From positions 1 through 64,000 of the forward strand of contig NZ_FXTS01000008.1 in the NCBI RefSeq assembly GCF_900182785.1: a stretch of 64,000 nt of DNA, in the 5' to 3' direction. A model generated the notes under the pieces. The model was not told the origin of the DNA. It was given only the letters and a program-made list of their open reading frames with translations, and ran no database searches. Source of the stretch: Oceanospirillum linum. GTDB taxonomy: Bacteria > Pseudomonadota > Gammaproteobacteria > Pseudomonadales > Halomonadaceae. This document shows, in pieces, positions 35,920-45,068 of the stretch. Position 1 is the stretch's first letter; each line of letters opens with the position of its first letter. Position numbers and translations under genes: made by a program.

Positions 35920-36675
35920 TTAGCCTGCTTTATTGTGCGCTGCAATAAATCGACTGACCAGTGGGTTCACAAGATCGGGGTGAGTCAGTGGTCCCATATG
36001 ACCACAGGGCAAAAGGTGGTGTTCAGCTTTTGGGAACGTGGCTTTCAGGGTATCCATCACAGCATGTGCGGATGGTTGGCTGTCTGAGCCTTCCATTAAA
36101 AGAACGGGGCAGCGGATGTTTGCCAGCTGAGCCGGCTGACAGGTCTCCTTCATAAGGGCAGTAAAATCATAGGCAACTTTGATAATGCCCCGGCAAAATA
36201 TTTTTTGCATTTTTTCATTGAGGCGTTTGAAAGTGCCCTGTCCATTCCAGTAATCAATAAAACGGTCCGCTGCTTCTGCAGTTTGATTCTGATCAATAAA
36301 GGACTCGATTTTCCGGCTGAGTGCTTCAACGGCATTATATTGGGGGTGGTCTGAAGCCAACAGGTGGAAAGCGACAGGCTCAAAAAGTGAGAGACTGGCC
36401 ACGCGCTCAGGATACAAGCGGGCCAGGCGAAGCGCAGTGGCGGCACCATAGGAGTGGCCAACCAGGTGGAACCGGCCTGCCGGGATCTCGGGCTCTAGTC
36501 GATCCAGTTCAAATTGCAGTTGATGCTCATGACGGGCGTTACCGGGCATTTCAGCATTGCCATAGCCTGAAATATCAGGTGCAGTGGACGGCAGATCGAT
36601 AGATTGGCGCAAAGCCTGCCATTGCTGGCCGCTGCTCATGGAGCTGTGAAGAAGTAAAACCGGTGTGGCACGCAT
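35920..36675 (-). CDS. Alpha/beta hydrolase
   Basis: This 251-residue hydrolase has the oxyanion HSSMSSGQQW region, nucleophile elbow LVGHSYGAATAL and a C-terminal catalytic histidine in LPCGHMGPLTHP; the acid is probably the Asp in MEGSDSQP. It looks soluble and active. The substrate cannot be told. ATG at 36675 has CAGGG upstream and gives the normal start of the fold (MRATPVLLLHSS); a TTG nine codons earlier is the alternative. Confidence 0.83.
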   Translation of the reverse strand: MRATPVLLLHSSMSSGQQWQALRQSIDLPSTAPDISGYGNAEMPGNARHEHQLQFELDRLEPEIPAGRFHLVGHSYGAATALRLARLYPERVASLSLFEPVAFHLLASDHPQYNAVEALSRKIESFIDQNQTAEAADRFIDYWNGQGTFKRLNEKMQKIFCRGIIKVAYDFTALMKETCQPAQLANIRCPVLLMEGSDSQPSAHAVMDTLKATFPKAEHHLLPCGHMGPLTHPDLVNPLVSRFIAAHNKAG

Positions 36676-37088
36676 CAACTGGATAACCCTGAAAAAAAGC
36701 AATGAGATAGCAATGTTTGCTGGATTTTGATTTTAAACACAGGTGTTGAGGAAAAAAACTAATAAATTATGACTGCATGGTCGCAAATTATTAGGAAAAT
36801 CAGCTATTGACTCAACTAAAGTCTGATTCTTTTGCGATGCAGCGTAATGCTTAATTCACATACTAAACCGTGTACGAGGTGTGTTAAGTACTGGCAGGCA
36901 GTTTCGCTGTTTTATTTGTCAGGCCATGATCAGGCATTGTGCAGGTGCCGGTTTGAATCACTAGTACCCGTCCGGGTGGGTCATTGACAGTGTTCTTTAC
37001 ACTGTGCAACGTACCTGTCTGCAGAAAATAACTAAAAACCTCAGAACGCCTAGAATAATAACAGGGCTCAGAAACAAGGGTATCTTCG
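36676..37088 (+). other. Divergent promoter region before the acyl-CoA ligase gene
   Basis: About 410 bases between a minus-strand hydrolase gene and a plus-strand ligase gene. A TTGACA sits at 36984-36989 and is part of a 7-bp perfect inverted repeat described separately. No further gene is seen. A TAGAATAAT segment near 37052 could be a -10 region but lacks a matching -35. Confidence 0.4.
36987..37005. promoter_or_regulatory. Candidate operator upstream of the acyl-CoA ligase
   Basis: ACAGTGT-TCTTT-ACACTGT is a 7-bp perfect inverted repeat with a 5-base spacer, 83 bases before the ligase start and overlapping a TTGACA. This fits a repressor site. The regulator is unknown. Confidence 0.45.
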
Positions 37089-38714
37089 ATGCATCAGAAT
37101 ATTTACGATATGGGTCTGGAACAGACTCCAGCGAATTATGAGGCACTGTCTCCGTTAAGCTATCTGAAACGTGCGGCTTCCGTGTACCCTAACTACACGG
37201 CTCAGATTCACCACGGCGAGAAAATTACCTGGAAAGAGACCTATCAGCGTGCGGTGCGCCTGGCCTCAGCACTGAAAAAAGCAGGTATTGAGAAAGGTGA
37301 TACCGTTTCGTTTATGTCACCTAATATCCCTGCTCTGTTTGAAGCGCATTTTGGTGTGCCTATGTCCGGTGCGGTTTTAAATGCACTGAACACCCGCCTG
37401 GATTCGGAAGCGATCTCTTTTATCCTGCAGCACGCAGAGACTAAGGTTATTTTTGTTGATCGTGAGTTTTCCGATGTGATCAGCCGTGCAGTAAAAATGC
37501 TGCACAACAAGCCGCGCATTATCGATATTGATGATCCTTTCTATGAAGGCGGCGAACTGATTGGCGATACCAATTATGAAGACTTTATCGCCCAGGGCGA
37601 TGAAAACTTTGCCTGGGAGATGCCGGGAAATGAGTGGGATGCCATCACACTTAACTATACGTCAGGTACAACGGGTAATCCGAAAGGTGTGGTGTACCAC
37701 CACCGCGGTGCTTATCTGAATGCGCAAAGCAATGTGATCTCATGGGATATGGGGCATCACCCTGTTTATCTGTGGACACTGCCGATGTTCCATTGCAATG
37801 GCTGGTGTTTCCCCTGGAGTGTCGCTCTGGCTTGTGGTGTCAGCGTTAGTCTGCGCCATGTTCGTGTGGAACCCATCTATGAAGCAATTAAAGAACAGGG
37901 CGTTAACCACTTCTGCGGTGCCCCTATTGTTCTGAATATGCTGAACAACGCTGATGAGTCGATGAAGGCTGGCATCAATCACGAAGTTAAAGTGATGACA
38001 GCAGGTGCTGCGCCACCGGCTTCTGTGATTGAAGGCATGGAAGGTATGGGCTTTAAAGTGACCCATGTTTATGGCCTGACAGAAACTTATGGCCCGTGTG
38101 TACTGTGTGAATGGCACAGTGAGTGGGACGATCTCCCTGCTGGCGAGCGTGCTAAGCTGAAAGCGCGTCAGGGTGTTCGTGCGCCTATGCAGGAAGGCCT
38201 GATGGTTGCGCATCCAACCACGATGGAGCCGGTACCTCAGGATGGTAAAACCATGGGTGAGATCTTCATTCGCGGTAACCTGGTGATGAAAGGGTATCTG
38301 AAAAACCCGAATACCACAGATGAATCATTTGAGGGTGGCTGGTTCCATTCCGGTGATCTGGCGGTATGGCATGAAGATGGTTATATCGAGATCAAGGATC
38401 GCTCTAAAGATGTGATTATCTCTGGGGGTGAAAATATCTCCTCCATTGAGGTTGAGGACGTGCTTTATCGCCATCCGAAAATCATGGAAGCGGCGGTTGT
38501 GGCCAAGCCTGATGATAAGTGGGGTGAAACACCCTGTGCATTTGTGGCACTGAACCCGGATGCTGAACTGACCGAAGCGGAAGTGATTCAGTTCTGTCGT
38601 GACAACATGGCAAACTTTAAAGCACCAAAAAATGTGGTGTTTGGCGATCTGCCAAAAACATCCACGGGTAAGATTCAGAAGTTTATGCTGCGGGATCGAG
38701 CCAAAGAGCTTTAA
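37089..38714 (+). CDS. Acyl-CoA synthetase (AMP-forming)
   Basis: This 541-residue ligase activates a carboxylic acid to its CoA thioester through an acyl-adenylate. It has the P-loop YTSGTTGNPKGV (near 193), the adenine site GLTETYGP, the YIEIKDRSKDVI hinge and the C-terminal lysine in PKTSTGKIQKF. The N-terminus (YDMGLEQTPANYEALSPLSYL) is that of the medium or short-chain ligase branch (AlkK/DmdB-like), not FadD. The acid used cannot be read from sequence. Its 3' end is tandemly duplicated across the stop. Confidence 0.87.
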   Translation: MHQNIYDMGLEQTPANYEALSPLSYLKRAASVYPNYTAQIHHGEKITWKETYQRAVRLASALKKAGIEKGDTVSFMSPNIPALFEAHFGVPMSGAVLNALNTRLDSEAISFILQHAETKVIFVDREFSDVISRAVKMLHNKPRIIDIDDPFYEGGELIGDTNYEDFIAQGDENFAWEMPGNEWDAITLNYTSGTTGNPKGVVYHHRGAYLNAQSNVISWDMGHHPVYLWTLPMFHCNGWCFPWSVALACGVSVSLRHVRVEPIYEAIKEQGVNHFCGAPIVLNMLNNADESMKAGINHEVKVMTAGAAPPASVIEGMEGMGFKVTHVYGLTETYGPCVLCEWHSEWDDLPAGERAKLKARQGVRAPMQEGLMVAHPTTMEPVPQDGKTMGEIFIRGNLVMKGYLKNPNTTDESFEGGWFHSGDLAVWHEDGYIEIKDRSKDVIISGGENISSIEVEDVLYRHPKIMEAAVVAKPDDKWGETPCAFVALNPDAELTEAEVIQFCRDNMANFKAPKNVVFGDLPKTSTGKIQKFMLRDRAKEL

Positions 38715-38731
38715 TCGAGCCAAAGAGCCTT
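38697..38731 (+). repeat. Tandem duplication across the ligase stop codon
   Basis: TCGAGCCAAAGAGCTTTAA is followed at once by TCGAGCCAAAGAGCCTTAA, differing by one base. The repeat duplicates the last codons and the stop without changing the protein. Confidence 0.9.
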
Positions 38732-38756
38732 AAAGATTAATCTTCCTCTGAACAGA

Positions 38757-38798
38757 CAGGGCTGGTTGGAATAACGTATTCCGGCCAGCTCTGTTTTT
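38757..38798 (+). terminator. Rho-independent terminator after the acyl-CoA ligase
   Basis: CAGGGCTGG-TT-GGAAT pairs with ATTCC-GG-CCAGCTCTG with small internal mismatches, followed by TTTTT. It ends the ligase transcript before fadD. Confidence 0.75.
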
Positions 38799-38915
38799 CT
38801 GTCTCTACGCTTTGTCCGGTCCGGGCATCAGAATACGTATTGCGATCCCCTTTGCTTTCTTTCTGTTACTGCTCTTCTACAATATTAAGTATTACATTGT
38901 GGCAGTGTTAACCTT

Positions 38916-38959
38916 TAGATATTAAAAGTGACGGTACTAGATATTAAAAGTGATGGTAC
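38916..38959. repeat. 22-bp tandem direct repeat upstream of fadD
   Basis: TAGATATTAAAAGTGACGGTAC occurs twice in succession with one base different (22-bp unit). It lies about 180 bases before the fadD start. It may be a binding site for a regulator or a chance duplication. Confidence 0.8.
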
Positions 38960-39001
38960 TTTAGTCGTAAAAACGTAATAGTTCAGCTTTATCTGATTAA
39001 T

Positions 39002-39032
39002 AAAACAAACGTGCGTTTCAATCGTTTGTTTT
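39002..39032. promoter_or_regulatory. Candidate PsrA-type operator before fadD
   Basis: AAAACAAACG (39002-39011) and CGTTTGTTTT (39023-39032) form a 10-bp perfect inverted repeat. Within it CAAAC-GTGC-GTTTC (39006-39019) fits the PsrA pattern (G/C)AAAC-N2-4-GTTT(G/C). PsrA is a fatty-acid-responsive repressor of beta-oxidation genes in Pseudomonas. The match by pattern and the fadD target suggest the same logic here. Confidence 0.5.
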
Positions 39033-39136
39033 ACTTTTATTTGTAACTGGTTTATGTTGGTGCGTATTAAGACAACAACCTCTGTAGCTCCCTTGCGAAG
39101 TGAGCCAATAAAAATAAAGAAACGGGAGAAGAAGTC

Positions 39137-40828
39137 ATGATGAGTCCGTTCTTCAAAGAGCGTTATCCGGAAGGCGTTTCCAGTGAGATCGACCTGACGG
39201 CCTATAGTTCCGTGCTGGATGTTCTCGACGAGGCCTGTAAGCGGTTTGCTGACCGCCCTGCCTTTTCCAATATGGGTAAATGCATTACCTTTGCTGAGCT
39301 GGATGTCTTGGCCCGTGATTTTGCGGCTTACCTGCAAAACCACCTCGGACTCAAGCCGGGTGAGCGTATTGCGATCCAGCTACCGAACACGCTGCAATAT
39401 CCGATTGCTTTATTTGGTGCGCTTCGGGCCGGGCTGGTGGTGGTGAATACCAATCCGTTGTATACCGAGCGTGAGATGCGTCATCAGTTCCAGGACTCAG
39501 GTGCTAAAGCCTTGGTTGTGCTGGCCAATATGGCGCACCTGGCGGAAAAAGTAATCCCGGATACTGAGATTGAGCATGTGATTATCACTGAACTGGGTGA
39601 TATGCACAGCTTCGTCAAACGCACTCTGATTAACTCTGTTGTGCGTTATGTGAAAAAAATGGTACCGGGTTACAGTATTCCGAATGCGATCCCTTACCGT
39701 GATGTTTTATCTGCCGGAAAAGCACTGCCGTTACAGGAATACCACGCTAATTCCGAAGATCTGGCAGTACTGCAATATACCGGCGGTACTACAGGTGTCG
39801 CTAAAGGTGCTATGTTGAGTCACCGCAATCTGGTGGCGAATATGCTGCAGGCACGCATTATCCTGAATACCATTCTGGATGAAGGTAAAGAGAGCGTTGT
39901 ACTGCCGTTACCTATGTATCATATCTATACCTTTACGGTCAGTTTGGTACTGATGGAATCCGGTAATCACTCCTTACTGGTAACCAATCCGCGGGATCTG
40001 CCTGCTTTTGTTAAAGAGCTGGCCAAAAATGAGTTCACCGGTTTTGTTGGCCTGAACACACTTTTTGTGGCACTGGCGAACCGGGATGATTTTAAACAGC
40101 TGGATTTCTCTAAGCTGAAACTGACCATCTCCGGTGGTATGGCGTTAACGCATGCGGCGGAAGAGGAGTGGCATGCGATCACGGATTGCCACATTAACGA
40201 AGGTTACGGTATGACTGAAACCTCGCCTATTGTGACCTTTAATATTCCGTGCCGCTCTCAGTTAGGCTCCATCGGTCTGCCGGTTCCATCAACGGATCTT
40301 AAAGTTGTTGATGAGGAAGGCAATGACCTGCCCCACGGTGATGTTGGTGAGCTTTGTGTGAAAGGCCCGCAGGTTATGATGGGGTACTGGAACAATGAAG
40401 AAGCGACCCGGGATATGATTGATGCTGATGCATGGTTGCATACCGGAGATATGGCTGTTGTTCAGGATGATGGCTTTACCCGTATTGTCGATCGTAAGAA
40501 AGATATGATTAATGTTTCCGGTTTTAATGTATATCCGAATGAAGTGGAAGATGTGATCGTCTCCCATAAAGGAATTATTGAAGCGGCTGCAATCGGTGTT
40601 CCGGATGAAAAAACCGGTGAAGCGATTAAGGTATTTCTGGTGCGTCGGGATGAAAATCTGACCGTTAAAGAGGTTCAGGAGTATTGCCGGAGTCATCTGA
40701 CTGGCTATAAAGTGCCTAAGCAGGTTGAATTCCGCGATGAGCTGCCAAAAACTAACGTGGGTAAAGTGCTGCGCCGTACACTGCGGGATGACGAGCTGGA
40801 AAAGCTTAAACAGCAAGAGGTTGCCTGA
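39137..40828 (+). CDS. fadD: Long-chain fatty acid-CoA ligase
   Basis: FadD activates long-chain fatty acids for beta-oxidation. The 563-residue protein has the adenylate-forming motifs YTGGTTGVAKGAM (near 213), GYGMTETSP, the ATP/AMP site WLHTGDMAVVQDDGF, and the fatty-acid signature around DRKKDMINVSGFNVYPNEVEDV. The closing lysine motif is PKTNVGKVLRR. Length equals E. coli FadD (561). GGGAGAAG precedes the ATG; a second ATG directly follows. Regulation by the operator-like repeat upstream is inferred. Confidence 0.94.
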   Translation: MMSPFFKERYPEGVSSEIDLTAYSSVLDVLDEACKRFADRPAFSNMGKCITFAELDVLARDFAAYLQNHLGLKPGERIAIQLPNTLQYPIALFGALRAGLVVVNTNPLYTEREMRHQFQDSGAKALVVLANMAHLAEKVIPDTEIEHVIITELGDMHSFVKRTLINSVVRYVKKMVPGYSIPNAIPYRDVLSAGKALPLQEYHANSEDLAVLQYTGGTTGVAKGAMLSHRNLVANMLQARIILNTILDEGKESVVLPLPMYHIYTFTVSLVLMESGNHSLLVTNPRDLPAFVKELAKNEFTGFVGLNTLFVALANRDDFKQLDFSKLKLTISGGMALTHAAEEEWHAITDCHINEGYGMTETSPIVTFNIPCRSQLGSIGLPVPSTDLKVVDEEGNDLPHGDVGELCVKGPQVMMGYWNNEEATRDMIDADAWLHTGDMAVVQDDGFTRIVDRKKDMINVSGFNVYPNEVEDVIVSHKGIIEAAAIGVPDEKTGEAIKVFLVRRDENLTVKEVQEYCRSHLTGYKVPKQVEFRDELPKTNVGKVLRRTLRDDELEKLKQQEVA

Positions 40829-40868
40829 CGCAGGCATATTTATCCAGGTTAGATGATGATTTCAGATT

Positions 40869-40890
40869 AAGGGGCTTCGGCCCCTTTTTT
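40869..40890 (+). terminator. Rho-independent terminator after fadD
   Basis: AAGGGGC-TTCG-GCCCCTT with a stable TTCG tetraloop is followed by TTTTTT. A textbook intrinsic terminator. Confidence 0.92.
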
Positions 40891-41075
40891 GCGTTTTTCT
40901 GTTAGGTTTCCGGTCACAGGGGAGAAAGGGATTACCTTGTAAATCAGGTTGTCCTGTAAATCCTCTGTGTTTTTCAATTAAACAGGGTAAAATGCCGCCC
41001 TTCAATTGTGATATCCCTAGCAATCGCTATGTTTTACCGTAGGCGCGTTGAGTTTCTCCAGAGGTTTCTTCCTGC

Positions 41076-44000
41076 ATGGCTTCAGACAAAATCCCAACCC
41101 CAGTAACACCCCAGCTGTCCGGCAATGCTAAACAGGCAGATTTACCTGAAAAGAAGCCTGATATTCGCCGGATCAATGATTTGCTGGATAATGTTTTGCT
41201 GAAGGATCGCTTCCGCCTGCAACAGAGTTGGCGTCAGGCATTAAAGCAGAAAGATACGGATAAGCAGCAGAAGTTGGCTCAGCAAATTGAGCGTTCTGCG
41301 GGAAAAGCAGCTCAGCGTGCTCGGTTGATTCCTGCGGTAGAGTACCCGGAAAACTTGCCGGTCAGCCAGAAGAAAGAAGATATTGCTGAAGCGATCAAAA
41401 ATAATCAGGTGGTGGTAATTGCCGGGGAAACCGGCTCGGGTAAAACGACTCAGATTCCTAAAATCTGCCTGGATCTTGGCTTAGGTGTTAAAGGTCTGAT
41501 CGGCCACACCCAGCCTCGCCGACTGGCGGCACGAACGGTTGCGGATCGTGTGGCAGAAGAACTCAAGGTGCCCTTGGGTGAGCAGGTAGGCTATCAGGTG
41601 CGTTTTACCGATCAGGTGACAGAGAACACTCTGGTTAAATTGATGACCGACGGTATCCTGCTGGCGGAAACCCAGAATGACCGCTTCCTGAACCGTTATG
41701 AAGTGATCATTATCGATGAGGCCCACGAGCGCAGCCTCAATATCGACTTCCTTCTGGGATATCTGAAGCAGCTGTTGCCCAAGCGGCCTGATCTGAAATT
41801 GATTATCACCTCGGCAACCATTGACGTGGAGCGTTTTTCCAGACACTTCAGTAACGCCCCTGTGATTGAGGTCTCCGGTCGTACCTTCCCGGCGGATGTA
41901 CTGTATCGTCCTCTGATGGAGCTGGAAGAGGATGAGGGGCGCGATTTTGACCAATACCTGCATCAGGGCATTCTTGAAGCGGTGGAAGAGATTGAACAGA
42001 TCGAGCGTGAACGCAAATGGGCCACCGGCCCCCGTGATATTCTGATTTTTCTGCCCGGTGAGCGGGAGATACGGGAAACCGCAGATGTTCTACGCCGGGC
42101 TAATCTGCGCGGTACGGAGATTTTGCCGCTGTATGCGCGTTTAAGTGCCAAAGAACAGAATAAAGTGTTTCAGTCGCACTCTGGCCGACGTATTGTGCTC
42201 TCCACCAATGTTGCCGAAACCTCTCTCACGGTGCCGGGCATCCGTTATGTGATCGACCCTGGTACTGCCCGTATCAGCCGTTATAGCTATCGCTCTAAGG
42301 TGCAGCGCCTGCCAGTGGAAGCGATATCCCAGGTCAGTGCAAATCAGCGTAAAGGGCGCTGTGGTCGTATTGCTGAGGGCTGCTGTATCCGGCTGTACAG
42401 TGAAGAAGATTTTATGGGGCGACCTGAATTTACGGATCCTGAGATTCGTCGCACCAACCTGGCATCGGTTATTCTGCAGATGTTGAATTTGCGCCTGGGT
42501 AAGATCGAGTCCTTCCCCTTTGTTGATAAACCGGACAATCGCTTTATCCGTGATGGCTTTCGCTTGCTGCATGAGTTGGGGGCAGTGGATGAAAAAGAGC
42601 GGCTGACTAAAAATGGCCGCATGTTGGCGCGTTTACCTATTGATCCTCGTATTGGCCGTATGGTGCTCTCCGGAGCGGAGCATGGTGCCTTGAATGAGGT
42701 TCTGATCATAGCCAGTGCTCTGAGTGCCCAGGATCCCAGGGAGCGTCCCCATGATAAACAGCAGGCCGCAGACGAGAAACACAAGCAATGGAAGGATGAG
42801 AATTCCGATTTCCTTGCCTATGTGAATTTATGGAACGGATATGAAGAGCAACGGCAGGAGCTGACTAATAGCCAGTTCCGTAAATGGTGTCATAAAAACT
42901 TCCTTTCCTATCTGCGTATGCGGGAGTGGCGGGATGTACACCATCAGCTAAAACTGATGAGTAAAGAGCTGAAACTGGAGTTCAACAGCAATCCGGCGGG
43001 GAGCGCAAATCTGCATAAATCCCTGCTGCCCGGCCTGCTCAGTCATCTGGGTATGAAACTGGAAGACCGGGAGTATTTAGGTGCCCGTAACCGTAAGTTC
43101 CATATCTTTCCGGGTTCCAGCTTGTTTAAAAAACAACCTAAGTGGCTGATGGCGGCAGAACTGGTGGAAACCAGTCGGCTTTACGCCCGGCAGGTGGCAA
43201 AAATCGAGCCTGAATGGGTTGAGCGTTACGCCAGGCATCTGACCAAGCGCAGCTACAGTGAACCCCACTGGGAAAAGAAGCGGGCTCAGGTTGTCGCCGA
43301 TGAGAAAGTGACACTCTACGGTCTTCCTGTGGTGCCGGGACGCCGGGTGCATTATGGCCCCATTGATCCGGATGTTTCGCGGGAGATCTTTATCCGTAGT
43401 GGACTGGTGGAGGGGGAGTACGACAGCAAAGCCCCGTTTTACCATTACAACCGGCAGGCCATCGCTGATGTGGAACAGTTGGAGTCCAAGGTGCGTCGGC
43501 GGGATATTCTGGTGGATGATGATACCTTATTCCGCTTTTATGATGAGCGCATTCCCGCAGGGATATATAACGGTGCCAGTTTTGAGAAATGGCGCAAAAC
43601 GGTTGAAAAGGAAAACCCGGAGACGCTGTTCTTTGATCCGAACGCCCTAAAGCAGAGGGAGCCGGATGAAATTGCGCTTGAGAGCCAGTATCCGGATCAG
43701 CTTGGCCTTGAGGGAATGCGCCTGGCGCTGGATTACAAGTTTGAGCCTGATAATAAGCAGCAGGACGGTGTGTGTATTCAGGTGCCGGTGGCGGGTCTGC
43801 AGCAGGTAAATGAGCACCGCCTGGAGTGGCTGGTACCGGGTATGCTGCGGGAGAAATGCATCGCCCTGATCAAGAACCTTCCAAAGCAGGTGCGGAAAAA
43901 TTTTGTCCCCATCCCTGACTATGTTGATCAGATTTTGCCATTACTGGAACCCTGTGATGAGCCGTTGACGGACCACCTTGCGGAGCGTCTGCGACGGAAA

Positions 44001-45068
44001 ACAGGGCTGAAGATCGATCCGTTATTATGGAAAACCGACACTCTGGAACCCCATCTGCAAATGCTGATTCAGGTTGTGGATGCGAAGGGAAACGTTATCG
44101 GGCAATCCCGGAGGCTGGCAGAGCTGGTGGAGCAGTTTTCCGGCCATTCTGTGGAGCAGGTGCGTATCAGCGGTGATGAAAGCTTTAAACGTCAGGGGCT
44201 AACCCAGTGGCCGGAAGATCTGAATTTGCCCCATGTACTGGAACAGGAGCAGCAGGGAATTGTCCTAAAAGCTTTTCCGGCACTGGTGGATAGAAAAACA
44301 TCTGTAGATGTCAGTCTGTTTGACCTTCAGGGCGAAGCCGATGCCTGTCATTGGCCCGGTGTACGACGCCTTTTAATGTTGTCATTGCCTCAGCAGGTGA
44401 AATGGATTGAAAAATCTCTGCCGCAGCTGAATCAAACCGCTTTACTGTTTAACAGTTTGGGTAAAAAAGAGCAGTTTGTGCAGGATTTGCAGCTGGCGAC
44501 CTTTGACCGGGTATTTAAAGCAGACCATGTCTTCAGATCTGCAGAACTGCCCAGAGATATTAAGGCGTTCGATGCCTTGTTAAAGGGTAAGAAAGACCTG
44601 ATTGGCAAAGAAGCAGAGGCTTTATTAAATCTCAGCCACACTATTCTCAAATTAAATCATGAGATTCAGAAGCGCTTAAAAGGTAAAATCCCCTTGGCCC
44701 TGGCGTTTATTTACAGTGATATCCGGAGTCAGCTGGAACATCTGGTTTATCCTGGTTTCTTACACATGACCGGGCCTGAGTGGCTTGAGGAGCTGCCGCG
44801 CTATCTGGAGGGTATTCTGATTCGTCTGGATAAAGCCGGCATCAACCGCGGGCGTGATCAGCTTTGGAGTCAGGAACTGGCGGAGCTTTGGGAAAAGTAC
44901 CAGACAAAATCAGAACAACTGAAACAGCGTGAGGGCAGCGCCCATCGACTGTTGCCTTTCAGGTGGATGCTGGAAGAGTACCGGATATCTCTGTTTGCAC
45001 AGCAACTTGGCACGGCAACACCAGTATCGGCAAAACGACTGGATAAACTATGGAGTGAGTTAACCTGA
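41076..45068 (+). CDS. hrpA: ATP-dependent RNA helicase HrpA
   Basis: HrpA is a large DEAH-box helicase implicated in mRNA processing and rescue of stalled ribosomes. The 1330-residue protein (E. coli 1300) has Walker A GETGSGKTTQIP (near 112), DEAHERSLN, motif III SATID, motif V STNVAETSLT and motif VI QRKGRCGRIAEG. Then come the winged-helix/ratchet region and the long C-terminal domain specific to bacterial HrpA. Its stop overlaps the next start by one base (TGATG), so the two are coupled. Confidence 0.96.
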   Translation: MASDKIPTPVTPQLSGNAKQADLPEKKPDIRRINDLLDNVLLKDRFRLQQSWRQALKQKDTDKQQKLAQQIERSAGKAAQRARLIPAVEYPENLPVSQKKEDIAEAIKNNQVVVIAGETGSGKTTQIPKICLDLGLGVKGLIGHTQPRRLAARTVADRVAEELKVPLGEQVGYQVRFTDQVTENTLVKLMTDGILLAETQNDRFLNRYEVIIIDEAHERSLNIDFLLGYLKQLLPKRPDLKLIITSATIDVERFSRHFSNAPVIEVSGRTFPADVLYRPLMELEEDEGRDFDQYLHQGILEAVEEIEQIERERKWATGPRDILIFLPGEREIRETADVLRRANLRGTEILPLYARLSAKEQNKVFQSHSGRRIVLSTNVAETSLTVPGIRYVIDPGTARISRYSYRSKVQRLPVEAISQVSANQRKGRCGRIAEGCCIRLYSEEDFMGRPEFTDPEIRRTNLASVILQMLNLRLGKIESFPFVDKPDNRFIRDGFRLLHELGAVDEKERLTKNGRMLARLPIDPRIGRMVLSGAEHGALNEVLIIASALSAQDPRERPHDKQQAADEKHKQWKDENSDFLAYVNLWNGYEEQRQELTNSQFRKWCHKNFLSYLRMREWRDVHHQLKLMSKELKLEFNSNPAGSANLHKSLLPGLLSHLGMKLEDREYLGARNRKFHIFPGSSLFKKQPKWLMAAELVETSRLYARQVAKIEPEWVERYARHLTKRSYSEPHWEKKRAQVVADEKVTLYGLPVVPGRRVHYGPIDPDVSREIFIRSGLVEGEYDSKAPFYHYNRQAIADVEQLESKVRRRDILVDDDTLFRFYDERIPAGIYNGASFEKWRKTVEKENPETLFFDPNALKQREPDEIALESQYPDQLGLEGMRLALDYKFEPDNKQQDGVCIQVPVAGLQQVNEHRLEWLVPGMLREKCIALIKNLPKQVRKNFVPIPDYVDQILPLLEPCDEPLTDHLAERLRRKTGLKIDPLLWKTDTLEPHLQMLIQVVDAKGNVIGQSRRLAELVEQFSGHSVEQVRISGDESFKRQGLTQWPEDLNLPHVLEQEQQGIVLKAFPALVDRKTSVDVSLFDLQGEADACHWPGVRRLLMLSLPQQVKWIEKSLPQLNQTALLFNSLGKKEQFVQDLQLATFDRVFKADHVFRSAELPRDIKAFDALLKGKKDLIGKEAEALLNLSHTILKLNHEIQKRLKGKIPLALAFIYSDIRSQLEHLVYPGFLHMTGPEWLEELPRYLEGILIRLDKAGINRGRDQLWSQELAELWEKYQTKSEQLKQREGSAHRLLPFRWMLEEYRISLFAQQLGTATPVSAKRLDKLWSELT

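Noticed and set aside
35754..35948. 64-residue plus-strand ORF between the MaoC and hydrolase genes
   Set aside because: No clear ribosome site, overlaps the end of the hydrolase gene and resembles no family. Possible but unsupported.
36890..36912. Possible sigma-54 promoter (TGGCAGG...TCGCTG) before the acyl-CoA ligase
   Set aside because: The GG to GC spacing is one base too long and the -12 element is poor.
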